A stretch of DNA of 9,278 bases from JAQVUB01 sp033809415 (GCA_033809415.1 JAPXLT010000191.1:1-9278); one strand, 5' to 3'. Shown: positions 1 through 6,919, counted from the stretch's first letter. The notes: generated by a model from the letters alone, not told the origin. Numbers and translations are program-made.

Positions 1-73
1 GTTCCCATTTTTGAGAAGGTAAGAAACGATTTTGGCAGGAATTTTCATAGGACGGAATCATCTGCAAAAAGGC

Positions 74-130
74 CCGCCTTCGCTCGCTGTGCGAGCTACG
101 GCGTGGCATTTTTTGCTAACGCAAAAAATG
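74..130. repeat. two adjacent palindromes (REP-like element)
   Basis: The first hairpin (75-103) has a perfect 6-bp stem GCTCGC/GCGAGC at 82-87 and 91-96 with a 3-nt loop, extended across small internal loops by CGCC (75-78) pairing with GGCG (100-103). The second (107-130) is a perfect 10-bp stem, CATTTTTTGC with GCAAAAAATG, around a TAAC loop. Neither is followed by a T-tract in a terminator-like position. The first resembles the short extragenic palindromes with a CGCC-ttcg-core-GGCG layout that I recall from several PVC genomes; that relation is from memory and unproven. Confidence 0.6.
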
Positions 131-559
131 GTGGATTTGGTGTCGATTGAGCCTGCTTCCAGCCTGAATTCCAGCAGTCAGACACAGGGGGGCCTCCAAG
201 CAAGGCCGGATGGCTGGAAATGCAGGCATTGGGAAGCTTCAGGTGGTCTGACAGTAATAATATTACAGAAGATCGCCCAGGCGTTCCCGGCAGGTGATTC
301 AGCTTGTGGCTGGCCAGAAAAGTTTTTTCACCACGACGCCACAAAACAATTTTTTTTTTGATGGCGATTTATCAAACCTCAAACTATATTCTACCATTGA
401 CACGTTCAGGGTGGAAAAAAGTCAGGCTGATTTTCTGACGTTCAGACAGCAGGCAAAGTTTCCGGCATCGCCGACATTCTGGAGTTTAATCCAGGGGTTT
501 TTCCGGGGTGAGATACCGTTTGAGTTTTGCCGGTTTCCCTCCACCATTTTTGTTTATAC

Positions 560-583
560 GCCGCTCATCCGAGCGGCTTTTTT
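560..583 (+). terminator. rho-independent terminator, plus strand
   Basis: A perfect 7-bp GC-rich stem GCCGCTC/GAGCGGC (560-566 and 571-577) with an ATCC loop is followed directly by six T (578-583). The opposite strand has no T-tract after the stem, so it acts on plus-strand transcripts. No plus-strand gene upstream of it was recognised in this window, so it may end a transcript entering from the left, or shield the minus-strand recombinase gene from antisense transcription. Confidence 0.8.
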
Positions 584-809
584 GTTGCCTTTTACCCATC
601 AAATCCACCTCAAAACGACCATCATTGTTTTCTCTCTTTGCGATGGGATGCACGGCACGTTTTCTCAAATCGGCAGTTTCTCTCAGTTTTACAGAATCCG
701 GGCGGGACTTGACCCGCTCTTTATCCGACCTCAAAGTGACCACCCCGGTTTGTGAAAAGTCATGCTGTCCATTTGTCAATAATACGATATATGCGTCCTT
801 TCGATACCC

Positions 810-2513
810 TTACGCAAGGAAGAGTTTGCGCTGTTCCTCCCAACTCTCCGGGATGCCGCGCCGCAGCTTGTCCAGCGTCAGCGAATCCGGCGCAGTCCCG
901 TTCCAAATCATTTTGATCAGATCCGGCGCAAGGTTTGCCAGTTGAAGCGTCCGTGCTACAAAGGAACGATCCATTTTCAGCGCATCCGCAATTTCGCGCA
1001 TGGTCGATGCCTTGCCGGTCACCAATTGCTCCATGCCTTGGTGAGCTTGAACCAGTGCCTTGCGGATGGGTGTCGAGGCCGTTTCGGAAATTTCTTCCGG
1101 GAGCGAGATTTCCAGCTGACCGGCGCTTCTCCGCAAGTGACACGGAATACTGAGCGTACAGTCCATTTCCAGTTGTCCGTCGGCAGGAGCGATGCTGAAA
1201 TCCATTCCGGCTTCACGCAGCAGACTGGAAAGTCCTTCCGCCGCGAAGATGATGCGTACTTCGTTTTCAAACACCAGAACGCGCTTGATGATGGCGTGGA
1301 GAAGTTTATAGCGTTCCACCGGAAACATCTGCGCCCATACCGTTGCAATGCCTTCCAGCGCCTGACCGACCTGCGGCGCGGTCAAGACTTGTGACAGGCG
1401 TTCATCACAAATCTTCGCAAGCATGGTCGGCGTGTGAAACATCTTTCCGATTTGTCCCAGCAGCAGTTTTTCCAACGGTTCTGCCGGAACGCGATGCACT
1501 GGACACTCCACATTGGGCTTTTTGTCATCGCGGAGACAGATATAATAGGCGTATCGTCTGCCATTCGGCTTGACCGCGACTCCGGTAAACATCGGCGCAT
1601 TGCAATGACCGCAGTAAATCAGTCCGGCAAAGGGTTTGACCTCCCGGCTGGCGCGTTGAGGCGAACCGCGCCGGTTGCCATCCAGAGATTCCTGTACCTT
1701 CCGCCACAAATCCGGGTCGATGAACCCATCGTGTTCGCCCTCGTACACCTTGTCGCGATAGCGCAGTTTCCCGATGTAGATCGGGTTGCGCAAAATTTCA
1801 TGGATCATTGCCAGCGTTATGGGTTTTCCGCCATGCCGGATGCCTTTCTTCGACGTCCATTGCTTCGTTTTCAACCCTTTTTCGGCAAGCATCCGCTGAA
1901 CCGCCTTTGGAGAACCGCTCCGCAAATACTCATGGTAGATCAGCTTGACCGTTTCCGCTTCAGCTGGATTGACAACGATCCGCATGGTTTCGGAATCGCC
2001 GTCATACCCCAGCGGGAGCAGACCTCCCACATATTTTCCCTTCATCTTTGACGCGGAAAGTTTATCGCGGATTCTCTCGGCAATGACTTCCCGTTCAAAT
2101 TGCGCGAACGTCATGAGGATATTGAGCATCATACGCCCGGACGATGTGCTGGTATTGATTTCCTGCGTGACCGCGCAAAAGGCGACGCCGTGCTTATCAA
2201 ATTCCGTTTGCAGTTCCGCGAAATCGGTCAGGGAACGCGATAGACGGTCAATTTTATAGACCACCACAATATCCACAAGTCCCGCACGAATATCCGACAT
2301 CAATCGCTGGAGTGCCGGACGGTTGGTGTTGCCGCCCGACCATCCGCCGTCATCGTAACTTGGAGCGATTGCCTGCCAGCCGTTGCTCCTTTGACTTGCA
2401 ATATAATTCATGGCGGCATCACGCTGGGCGTCAAGACTGTTATACTCCTGTTCCAGCCCGTCTTCATGGCTTTTTCGCGTATAGATCGCGCATCGTTTGA
2501 TCTTCGTTTCCAT
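810..2513 (-). CDS. large serine recombinase (site-specific integrase/resolvase)
   Basis: The 567-residue protein cuts and rejoins DNA through a serine-DNA intermediate and is the likely enzyme of integration, excision or resolution of this element. The N-terminal resolvase domain (about 5-155) has the catalytic serine in YTRKS (Ser15) and the arginine-rich DRLSRSL motif (Asp89-Leu95). A recombinase domain follows (about 160-275), then a zinc ribbon with Cys301, Cys304, Cys326 and Cys337. The C-terminal part (about 500-567) looks like a helix-turn-helix segment ending in WEEQRKLF, a tail I know from recombinases encoded next to DUF2924 proteins. It looks full length and intact. The start ATG overlaps the TAA of the upstream gene by one base (TAATG), so translation is probably coupled. 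Target site and direction of the reaction cannot be told from the sequence. Confidence 0.95.
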   Translation of the reverse strand: METKIKRCAIYTRKSHEDGLEQEYNSLDAQRDAAMNYIASQRSNGWQAIAPSYDDGGWSGGNTNRPALQRLMSDIRAGLVDIVVVYKIDRLSRSLTDFAELQTEFDKHGVAFCAVTQEINTSTSSGRMMLNILMTFAQFEREVIAERIRDKLSASKMKGKYVGGLLPLGYDGDSETMRIVVNPAEAETVKLIYHEYLRSGSPKAVQRMLAEKGLKTKQWTSKKGIRHGGKPITLAMIHEILRNPIYIGKLRYRDKVYEGEHDGFIDPDLWRKVQESLDGNRRGSPQRASREVKPFAGLIYCGHCNAPMFTGVAVKPNGRRYAYYICLRDDKKPNVECPVHRVPAEPLEKLLLGQIGKMFHTPTMLAKICDERLSQVLTAPQVGQALEGIATVWAQMFPVERYKLLHAIIKRVLVFENEVRIIFAAEGLSSLLREAGMDFSIAPADGQLEMDCTLSIPCHLRRSAGQLEISLPEEISETASTPIRKALVQAHQGMEQLVTGKASTMREIADALKMDRSFVARTLQLANLAPDLIKMIWNGTAPDSLTLDKLRRGIPESWEEQRKLFLA

Positions 2514-2941
2514 TATTTGCCCTTTCGGAGTCCAAAGAATTCACGTCCGTTCCATGCCGTACCGGTGATCGCCCTGGCAATGCCGGATAGCGACCGGTAG
2601 AGACACCCTTCGTATTCATACTTGTTACCACGGAAAGTGACTTCATATCGTTTGCCGTGCCATTCACGCGAGATTTTCGCCCCGTCCGGCAGATCGGCGA
2701 CCTTCTTTCTGCTGGGCGTCGCCTCCGGTGTCAGCATGGTTTTCAGCATTGGGTCAAGCCCGCCATAGAATAGTTCCTGCACCCGATACGCAAGACGCCG
2801 CCGCAGAAATTCCCGGCTGGAATTGGGCGGTTCCGCACCGTACAAGTCGCGCCATTTGTCGCAGAGTTGCGGACGACTCATCCCGGCAAGCGCCAGCAAC
2901 TGCCTCCGCACCGATTCATCTGTTGTATTTCGTGTTTCCAT
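2513..2941 (-). CDS. DUF2924 family protein
   Basis: A 142-residue protein recognised as DUF2924 by the C-terminal pattern: REW.GKRYEV around residue 91, then an aromatic YEYEGCLY segment, SLSGIARAITGT and the closing WNGREFFGL. The N-terminal half is helical and arginine-rich (for example REFLRRRLAYRVQEL). The family has no firmly known function, but it is habitually encoded just upstream of large serine recombinases in mobile DNA, so an accessory or directionality role is a reasonable inference. The start is set by AGGAGT four bases upstream of the ATG. It is the middle gene of a three-gene minus-strand unit and its stop overlaps the recombinase start. No truncation is seen. Confidence 0.9.
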   Translation of the reverse strand: METRNTTDESVRRQLLALAGMSRPQLCDKWRDLYGAEPPNSSREFLRRRLAYRVQELFYGGLDPMLKTMLTPEATPSRKKVADLPDGAKISREWHGKRYEVTFRGNKYEYEGCLYRSLSGIARAITGTAWNGREFFGLRKGK

Positions 2942-2944
2942 GAT

Positions 2945-2956
2945 ACTCCTTTCGTT
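2945..2956 (-). promoter_or_regulatory. ribosome binding leader AACGAAAGGAGT (DUF2924 gene)
   Basis: On the minus strand AACGAAAGGAGT lies just before the DUF2924 start codon. The same 12 bases precede the 33-residue gene upstream (3125-3136), and a version one base shorter (AACGAAGGAGT) precedes the zinc-ribbon gene at 4402-4412. The match goes beyond the Shine-Dalgarno core. Confidence 0.6.
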
Positions 2957-3019
2957 AGGTTCTGCCGTGTCATATAAAAGCGTTGTTATAGCTTAATATC
3001 CAATGATGTATGATGATAT

Positions 3020-3121
3020 TTATGCCGGATTCTTGCCGGGTGTCGCCTGTGCGATCCGCAATAAGACTGCACGGATGATTTCAGCAACATCATCAAGTGT
3101 TGATTTGACTTTTTCAGCCAT
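3020..3121 (-). CDS. 33-residue peptide upstream of the recombinase unit
   Basis: ATG at 3121 is preceded by AACGAAAGGAGT at the right spacing, and the frame runs 33 residues to TAA: it begins MAEKVKSTLDDVAEII and ends with ATPGKNPA. Residues 3-26 would form one amphipathic helix with alternating charged and Leu/Ile/Val positions. I do not recognise a family. Support comes from the strong ribosome binding site, the orderly codon use and the position as first gene of the recombinase unit, about 78 bases before the DUF2924 start. It could be a small accessory protein such as a directionality factor, or simply a leader peptide; nothing in the sequence decides between them. Confidence 0.6.
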   Translation of the reverse strand: MAEKVKSTLDDVAEIIRAVLLRIAQATPGKNPA

Positions 3122-3124
3122 AAA

Positions 3125-3136
3125 ACTCCTTTCGTT
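3125..3136 (-). promoter_or_regulatory. ribosome binding leader AACGAAAGGAGT (33-residue gene)
   Basis: Identical to the 12 bases before the DUF2924 gene and placed three bases before the 33-residue gene's ATG. It is the main reason to accept that very short gene. The divergent intergenic region 3122-3226 must carry promoters for both directions, but I could not identify convincing -35/-10 boxes. Confidence 0.6.
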
Positions 3137-3226
3137 GAATAAGTTCGGTTAATAATTGATGTTCGATTTGCTATGTCGCCAATGGAGAGCTTTTGATATG
3201 CGTAAGCCAAACCAATGGAGGTCAAC

Positions 3227-3742
3227 ATGGCAATCGGAAACATCACAGTCGGGACGAAGGCAATCGCCAGAGTCGGTCGCAATGCAATCGAAGTGGAAGT
3301 CATAGCGTTGGAGAACGGAGCATACCGCGTCCGCAATAAAGCAGGCAAAGAATTCACGGTGCGTCGGATTGAAGCAGTGCCGGATGCCGTGTCGGCGGTT
3401 GAACCCGCACAGAAAATAATAATCCCGCTGATCGAGCCTGTCGTGCCGGAGATTTCGAAAGCCGATGAAATGCCAAATTTTATCCCGGAATCCTGCAAGC
3501 AGGAAACGACGGCAAAGCATTTAAGCCTCATGAATGCGGCAGTGGAAGTCCTGCGCCGAAGCGAACAACCGCTCAACACCCGCGAGATTGCCGCACAAGC
3601 TATCGTGCTGGGGCTGTGGACGCCAACCGGCGCGAAAACGCCCGAACAGACGCTCTACGGCGCTATATTCCGCGAGATGGCGACTAAGGAACAGCCGCGC
3701 ATCGTCAAGGCCGGGCAGAAGGGCAAATTCCGGCTTGCGTAA
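3227..3742 (+). CDS. HARE-HTH domain protein with N-terminal SH3-like segment
   Basis: The 171-residue protein has two parts. Residues about 6-50 form a beta-rich SH3/Tudor-like stretch (VGTKAIARVGRN through KEFTVRRIEA). Residues about 98-171 match the HARE-HTH winged-helix domain: a first helix (LSLMNAAVEVLRRSEQPLNT), REIAAQAIVLGLW, the TPEQTLYGAIFREM recognition region, and a closing basic KAGQKGKFRLA. A proline-rich linker (about 51-95) joins them. HARE-HTH domains are known from chromatin proteins, RNA polymerase delta subunits and restriction enzymes and are thought to sense or bind DNA. I chose ATG 3227 over ATG 3215 because GGAGG lies at 3217-3221, five bases before it. It is transcribed divergently from the recombinase unit, so a role as its regulator is possible but unproven. 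Confidence 0.8.
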   Translation: MAIGNITVGTKAIARVGRNAIEVEVIALENGAYRVRNKAGKEFTVRRIEAVPDAVSAVEPAQKIIIPLIEPVVPEISKADEMPNFIPESCKQETTAKHLSLMNAAVEVLRRSEQPLNTREIAAQAIVLGLWTPTGAKTPEQTLYGAIFREMATKEQPRIVKAGQKGKFRLA

Positions 3743-3784
3743 TGCTAAAAATTTATATCGCTCCGCAACCAACTAAATTTAGCA
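3743..3784. repeat. AT-rich inverted repeat directly after the HARE-HTH gene
   Basis: TGCTAAAAATTTA (3743-3755) can pair with TAAATTTAGCA (3774-3784) across an 18-nt loop, with two unpaired A. It starts on the base after the stop codon. There is no T-tract, so it is not a standard terminator; it may protect the mRNA end or mark the edge of the structured region that follows. Confidence 0.4.
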
Positions 3785-3788
3785 CATA

Positions 3789-3865
3789 GACTCCTTCCGC
3801 CGCCCTCCATGAGAAAAGGTCGGCAGGAGTACCTTTTGATAATGTCGGATGCCCTCCTGTGCGGA
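3789..3865. repeat. structured element, copy 1
   Basis: A 77-base unit opening with GACTCCTTCCGCCGCCCTC and ending with TGTGCGGA. It holds two mutually exclusive inverted repeats: ACTCCT (3790-3795) with AGGAGT (3825-3830), helped by GCCG/CGGC inside; and AAAAGGT (3814-3820) with ACCTTTT (3831-3837), which puts AGGAGT in the loop. It is the better paired of the two copies in this intergenic region. Confidence 0.6.
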
Positions 3866-3990
3866 GGCAGAGCCGCTATCTGACCGACGATCTGCCTTGC
3901 GCGTTCTCGTGCGTCGCGCGCTCATTTCCGAGCGACTGTAGGCACTTCAAAATATTCCCGGACGCTTGCGGAACGTATCTTACGCCTTCC

Positions 3991-4071
3991 GACTCCTTCC
4001 GCCGCCCTCTATCTCAATCGAGGCCAAGGAGTACCTTTCGATTTCCAACCCTGCCGATGCCCTTGTGCGGA
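3991..4071. repeat. structured element, copy 2
   Basis: Shares its first 19 bases (GACTCCTTCCGCCGCCCTC), a central AGGAGTACCTTT and a GATGCCC...TGTGCGGA end with copy 1, 202 bases away, in the same orientation. The sequences between these blocks differ, yet pairing is kept: ACTCCTT (3992-3998) with AAGGAGT (4026-4032), or AATCGA+GG (4016-4023) with CC+TCGATT (4034-4043, two bases bulged). Confidence 0.6.
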
Positions 4072-4081
4072 CTCTGTGGTG

Positions 4082-4396
4082 TCACGCTGTGCAAGACAAA
4101 TACCGCAGCGTTAGTTTTCGGCCATGACAGTATTCACATAGAAACCACTGCTCGACTTTCTTGCCGCGTTCCGCTTTTGGAAGCCATTGCATGGGCGTCC
4201 ATTCCTGGCAATCGGCGCAGAATGCCAGCGGTTCATCTTTACCGGGCTGACGGCGGCATACAACAGGCTTGACAACGGACTCGCCAGCCATCACTGAAGC
4301 GCACTTGTTTTTGTCTTTCTTCCATGCCAGTCTCTTCTTATACCGATTTGGCAGAATCCATTTGCCTTTGGCATTCTTGCATTTTACGTTCCACAT
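4082..4396 (-). CDS. small zinc-ribbon protein
   Basis: A 104-residue basic protein with two CxxC pairs, Cys60-Cys63 (CADC) and Cys87-Cys90 (CEYC), spaced as in a zinc ribbon. The first half is strongly basic and rich in Trp and Lys, fitting nucleic-acid binding. The start ATG 4396 is chosen because AAGGAG stands eight bases before it; the frame stays open upstream for 93 more codons, but that part has a poor composition and carries a large hairpin. I do not recognise a named family; residues WTPMQWLPKAERGKK between the knuckles suggest a short adaptor ribbon. It lies downstream of the primase-helicase gene on the same strand, 256 bases after its stop, and may belong to the same transcript. 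Confidence 0.75.
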   Translation of the reverse strand: MWNVKCKNAKGKWILPNRYKKRLAWKKDKNKCASVMAGESVVKPVVCRRQPGKDEPLAFCADCQEWTPMQWLPKAERGKKVEQWFLCEYCHGRKLTLRYLSCTA

Positions 4397-4398
4397 GG

Positions 4399-4515
4399 TT
4401 AACACTCCTTCGTTTTTTCGTTTTCTCCGTCGGTAAAACAAGCAGCAAAACGACTTGTTTCGCACCACCAGACGCATGTTTTTTGTTGATGTCTCAACAC
4501 ACTGATTATCAGCAT
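4399..4515 (-). CDS. possible 38-residue reading frame before the zinc-ribbon gene
   Basis: ATG at 4515 opens a 38-codon frame beginning MLIISVLRHQQKTC and ending NEKTKEC, whose TAA stands two bases before the zinc-ribbon start, the spacing of coupled genes. Against it: the only purine-rich stretch (GGAAGA) touches the ATG too closely for a good ribosome binding site, and I recognise nothing in the product. Reported as a weak candidate only; it could be chance. Confidence 0.15.
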   Translation of the reverse strand: MLIISVLRHQQKTCVWWCETSRFAACFTDGENEKTKEC

Positions 4516-4595
4516 TCTTCCGTTTTTTCAATCTTTCGTTAGCCCTTAATAGTAAGCGGAAGTATAAAATCAAAAGATTTTGCTGACGCAATCTA

Positions 4596-4638
4596 TTTTT
4601 ATAACTGCTCCGCAGAGAGCGGAAGCAGTATATAAAAA
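4596..4638. repeat. long bulged hairpin between the primase-helicase and zinc-ribbon genes
   Basis: TTTTTATAACTGCTCCGC (4596-4613) pairs with the bases up to 4638, leaving two single-base bulges and a five-base loop AGAGA, about 18 base pairs in all. T-rich bases lie outside on the left and A-rich ones on the right on the plus strand, and the mirror image holds on the minus strand, so no U-tract follows the stem in either direction. It is therefore not a normal intrinsic terminator; a processing site or rho-dependent end is possible. It starts 15 bases after the primase-helicase stop codon. Confidence 0.6.
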
Positions 4639-4652
4639 TGATATGCGCGTCT

Positions 4653-6731
4653 TCAGTTTTTTCTTGCCTTGACACCAGAGAGAATGCGGGGATGCTCCGG
4701 TGCTTGATAGCGCGATGATTTCTGTCCCGGGAAAAAAAGTTTCATTGCCTGTTGGTGTTTTGCGGAGTCACCTTTACGGATTTCCAGTAAGTGTTGTTCG
4801 CAAAGCAATTCAAGCGCAGATTCGGCTTTTTCCTTTGAACACTCCGTATAGTCCCGAATCGTTTCCACCAAAAGCGTCTTGGGTTTTGGCAACACCAAGG
4901 CATCCATGTTTTCTTCAATGGTACCAGCAATATCCTCCACGGTCATTTGCCTCTTTTTCGCCCTGTCGCTCAAAGAGCCATCTTTACCGTCCAATTCCTC
5001 TGGATTACAATTCGGCTCAAGAATCCAGAGATTGTTCTCATCGCGTCGAATGCAAAACGGTTCTACTGGCGGAAAACTGCGAACGCAGCACGACACGACC
5101 ATGATGCCGGGTTCACGATGCGGACGCAACGTCAGATGCGTATCCGGTGACCGCGACTGTGCGCCAGCGCCGGAACCGACATCCGTGACGTTCTTGTTGC
5201 CCTGATTGCCTTTGCTGGTGTGATGCACCAAAATGAACGCCGCATTCATATTCTGAGCATACTGATCCAGCATATTGTAAACGCCCGTAATATCCCCGTT
5301 ACTGTTTTCGTCGACGTCCTTTGGCAGCGCTTTGTAGAGCGCATCCAAAATGACCACGTCGAACGGCTGGCCGGTGTAAGATTTCAAATGAGCCTGCAAA
5401 TGCGTCATATCCTTCTCCAAGCCGCGCTGCGGATAGATGACCAGATTTTTCATACATTCGTCATTCCATCCTATGCCCATGGAATCGGCAACCCTCTTGA
5501 GACGGCAGGACAGCGTTTCCTTATGCAATTCGTTATCGACCAGAAGCACACGGGATTTTTTACATTGCCGCCCAAGCCATGGACAACCGCAGACGAATCC
5601 CAGTGCCAGCTGCATGACCAGCCATGATTTTCCCATTTTGGGAGCGGCGACAACATTCATGACTTCTTCGCGACGAAGCAGCCCGTCAATCAACGGCTCT
5701 TTCATGGACGTAAATTCCTCCAGCAGTTCAGATGCCGTGTAGAACATCTTGATTTCTTTCGGCTTCATTTTATTCAGCAATGGTTCGAAATCGATGCCGC
5801 CATCCACTTCCATTGCCTTTCCGTAACCATTCTCCAGCAAGCATCCGGCGGCCTTGCCGAAGTCTCCGCCATGTTCCAACAACGCATATACTGTAAACGG
5901 GACATAGCCGTGATTGCCTTCAAACGGCGCGGCATTGGACGAAAAAACATAGAATACGCCGTCCTTGAGCGTTGCCGAATTGCCGTCTGTTTCCTTACCG
6001 GGACGCCGCCAATATTCATTCCCGTCCGGCTGGATGCCGAGGGATTGCCAGCCATGGTGTTCCAAGAGTCCGCGAACATCGCCGCGCATATTGAAATCGT
6101 CACCCGGTCGTTGTTCGAAAGAGGATGGATTTGGTTCCATCATGGTAAACCCGTTCGGCATGTCATTTAGCGTTGGTTGCGACCCACGTTTGGCTTCATT
6201 CATATGCCACGCCGTGTTGAGAAGCGTTACCCGCTCATCGGTGGTCAGCCGCGGCAAGTTCACATAATCGCCGCTTTGGATGGTATAGCCCTCGGTCGGC
6301 GCACAGAGTACAAGACCTCCTTCACCGCGTGTTTCGATCAGCGTTACTGTCTTATCGTTGCGAACACCCTGCGCCAGTTTGATGTTGCCGCAAACCTCGT
6401 CGGAACAGCGGTAGGCCACATGGTATCCGCCGGACGGAGTCTGTTCAATCACCAGCTTCGCCAGCAAATCGGCAGGGATGGACTCTTTCCACTTCGGAAA
6501 CAGTTCGCCGTGGTTGTCGAAATCCAGCACCTCCAGATTGCCGGACACCTTGCCGCAGACGATGCAGATGGCATCCGGTTTATTGGCAAACCATGCCCGT
6601 TCTTCGTCCTGTGTCGGCATGCGAGTCTGCCACTCTTTCCATTTGCCCAGAGGGCATTTCTTCGTCCGGTCTGCCGGGAGTGCAGATAGTCCGGCACTCA
6701 AATAGTTCATCGGTACATTAGAGTCAATCAT
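4653..6731 (-). CDS. primase-polymerase / RecA-like helicase fusion (replication protein)
   Basis: The 692-residue protein joins primer synthesis and DNA unwinding and is the likely initiator of replication of this element. The N-terminal Prim-Pol domain (about 8-175) shows the metal-binding VLDFDNHG (Asp70, Asp72), the SGGYHVAYR motif (His104) and IETRGEGG (Glu133 a likely third acid). A middle module (about 225-305, WRRPGK...FYVFSSNAAPF) follows. An AAA_25/RepA-like ATPase spans about 330-570, with Walker A APKMGKS (Lys368, Ser369; Ala in place of the first Gly), Walker B DVVILDALY (Asp463) and LVHHTSKG (His503-504). The end (about 620-665) looks like a winged helix. ATG 6731 is chosen over an upstream TTG (6794) because GGAGAAAAT precedes it. 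It appears intact. No separate DnaB, DnaG or structural phage gene is nearby. Confidence 0.93.
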   Translation of the reverse strand: MIDSNVPMNYLSAGLSALPADRTKKCPLGKWKEWQTRMPTQDEERAWFANKPDAICIVCGKVSGNLEVLDFDNHGELFPKWKESIPADLLAKLVIEQTPSGGYHVAYRCSDEVCGNIKLAQGVRNDKTVTLIETRGEGGLVLCAPTEGYTIQSGDYVNLPRLTTDERVTLLNTAWHMNEAKRGSQPTLNDMPNGFTMMEPNPSSFEQRPGDDFNMRGDVRGLLEHHGWQSLGIQPDGNEYWRRPGKETDGNSATLKDGVFYVFSSNAAPFEGNHGYVPFTVYALLEHGGDFGKAAGCLLENGYGKAMEVDGGIDFEPLLNKMKPKEIKMFYTASELLEEFTSMKEPLIDGLLRREEVMNVVAAPKMGKSWLVMQLALGFVCGCPWLGRQCKKSRVLLVDNELHKETLSCRLKRVADSMGIGWNDECMKNLVIYPQRGLEKDMTHLQAHLKSYTGQPFDVVILDALYKALPKDVDENSNGDITGVYNMLDQYAQNMNAAFILVHHTSKGNQGNKNVTDVGSGAGAQSRSPDTHLTLRPHREPGIMVVSCCVRSFPPVEPFCIRRDENNLWILEPNCNPEELDGKDGSLSDRAKKRQMTVEDIAGTIEENMDALVLPKPKTLLVETIRDYTECSKEKAESALELLCEQHLLEIRKGDSAKHQQAMKLFFPGQKSSRYQAPEHPRILSGVKARKN

Positions 6732-6919
6732 ATTTTCTCCATCATTTCGGGACAAAAAGATTGCGCAGCGACAGTCCCGTGTGAAACTGCGCAAGTAAAA
6801 AACATTGATTGTGACTGATTTATGCCGTATCAGCCGAACGGGTTCGTTCCGATGTTACGCTATGTCATGTCCTAAATCTCCTTGTCATTGCCATTATGCA
6901 CGGCGGTGTTTCCATTCAG

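Larger units (their letters stand above)
1..809. other. non-coding left flank, downstream of the recombinase gene
   Basis: I see no gene I can support in this stretch. Open frames on both strands lack ribosome binding sites, have implausible composition, and two of them run straight through the terminator at 560-583. What it holds is a pair of adjacent hairpins at 74-130, a run of ten T at 350-359, a strong plus-strand terminator at 560-583 and a short GC-rich hairpin at 702-717. Because it lies directly behind the recombinase gene it may contain the element's end or attachment site, but no direct repeat with the right side of the window was found by eye. Confidence 0.5.
3743..4081. other. 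non-coding structured region between convergent genes
   Basis: Between the converging HARE-HTH and zinc-ribbon genes lie 339 bases with no gene I can support. It holds the AT-rich inverted repeat, the two structured element copies, and between them further hairpins, such as CGCTC/GAGCG at 3919-3934 and a GCGCG/CGCGC pairing just before it. A plus-strand open frame beginning at 3859 crosses copy 2 and runs antisense through the zinc-ribbon gene, so I reject it. The region could be a structured RNA, a recombination site for the serine recombinase, or a mobile palindromic repeat pair. Confidence 0.5.

Noticed and set aside
695..717. tRNA 3'-end look-alike on the minus strand (GCGGG-TCAAGT-CCCGC-CCGGATT), which might mark an attachment site
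   Set aside because: The loop has six bases instead of seven, the rest of a tRNA is too short or absent, and the partner acceptor strand fits only partly. At most it is a degenerate remnant.
294..755. 153-residue plus-strand frame
   Set aside because: It reads straight through the strong plus-strand terminator at 560-583, lacks a ribosome binding site and has an odd Phe-rich composition.
486..779. 97-residue basic minus-strand frame behind the recombinase gene
   Set aside because: It opens with TTG without a ribosome binding site, contains the plus-strand terminator hairpin, and has no recognisable domain.
3838..3883. 13-codon frame after AGGAGT in element copy 1
   Set aside because: The second copy has no matching start codon and a two-base length difference, so the element is not conserved as protein.
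3859..4272. 137-residue plus-strand frame
   Set aside because: It overlaps the well-supported zinc-ribbon gene on the other strand and element copy 2, with no ribosome binding site.
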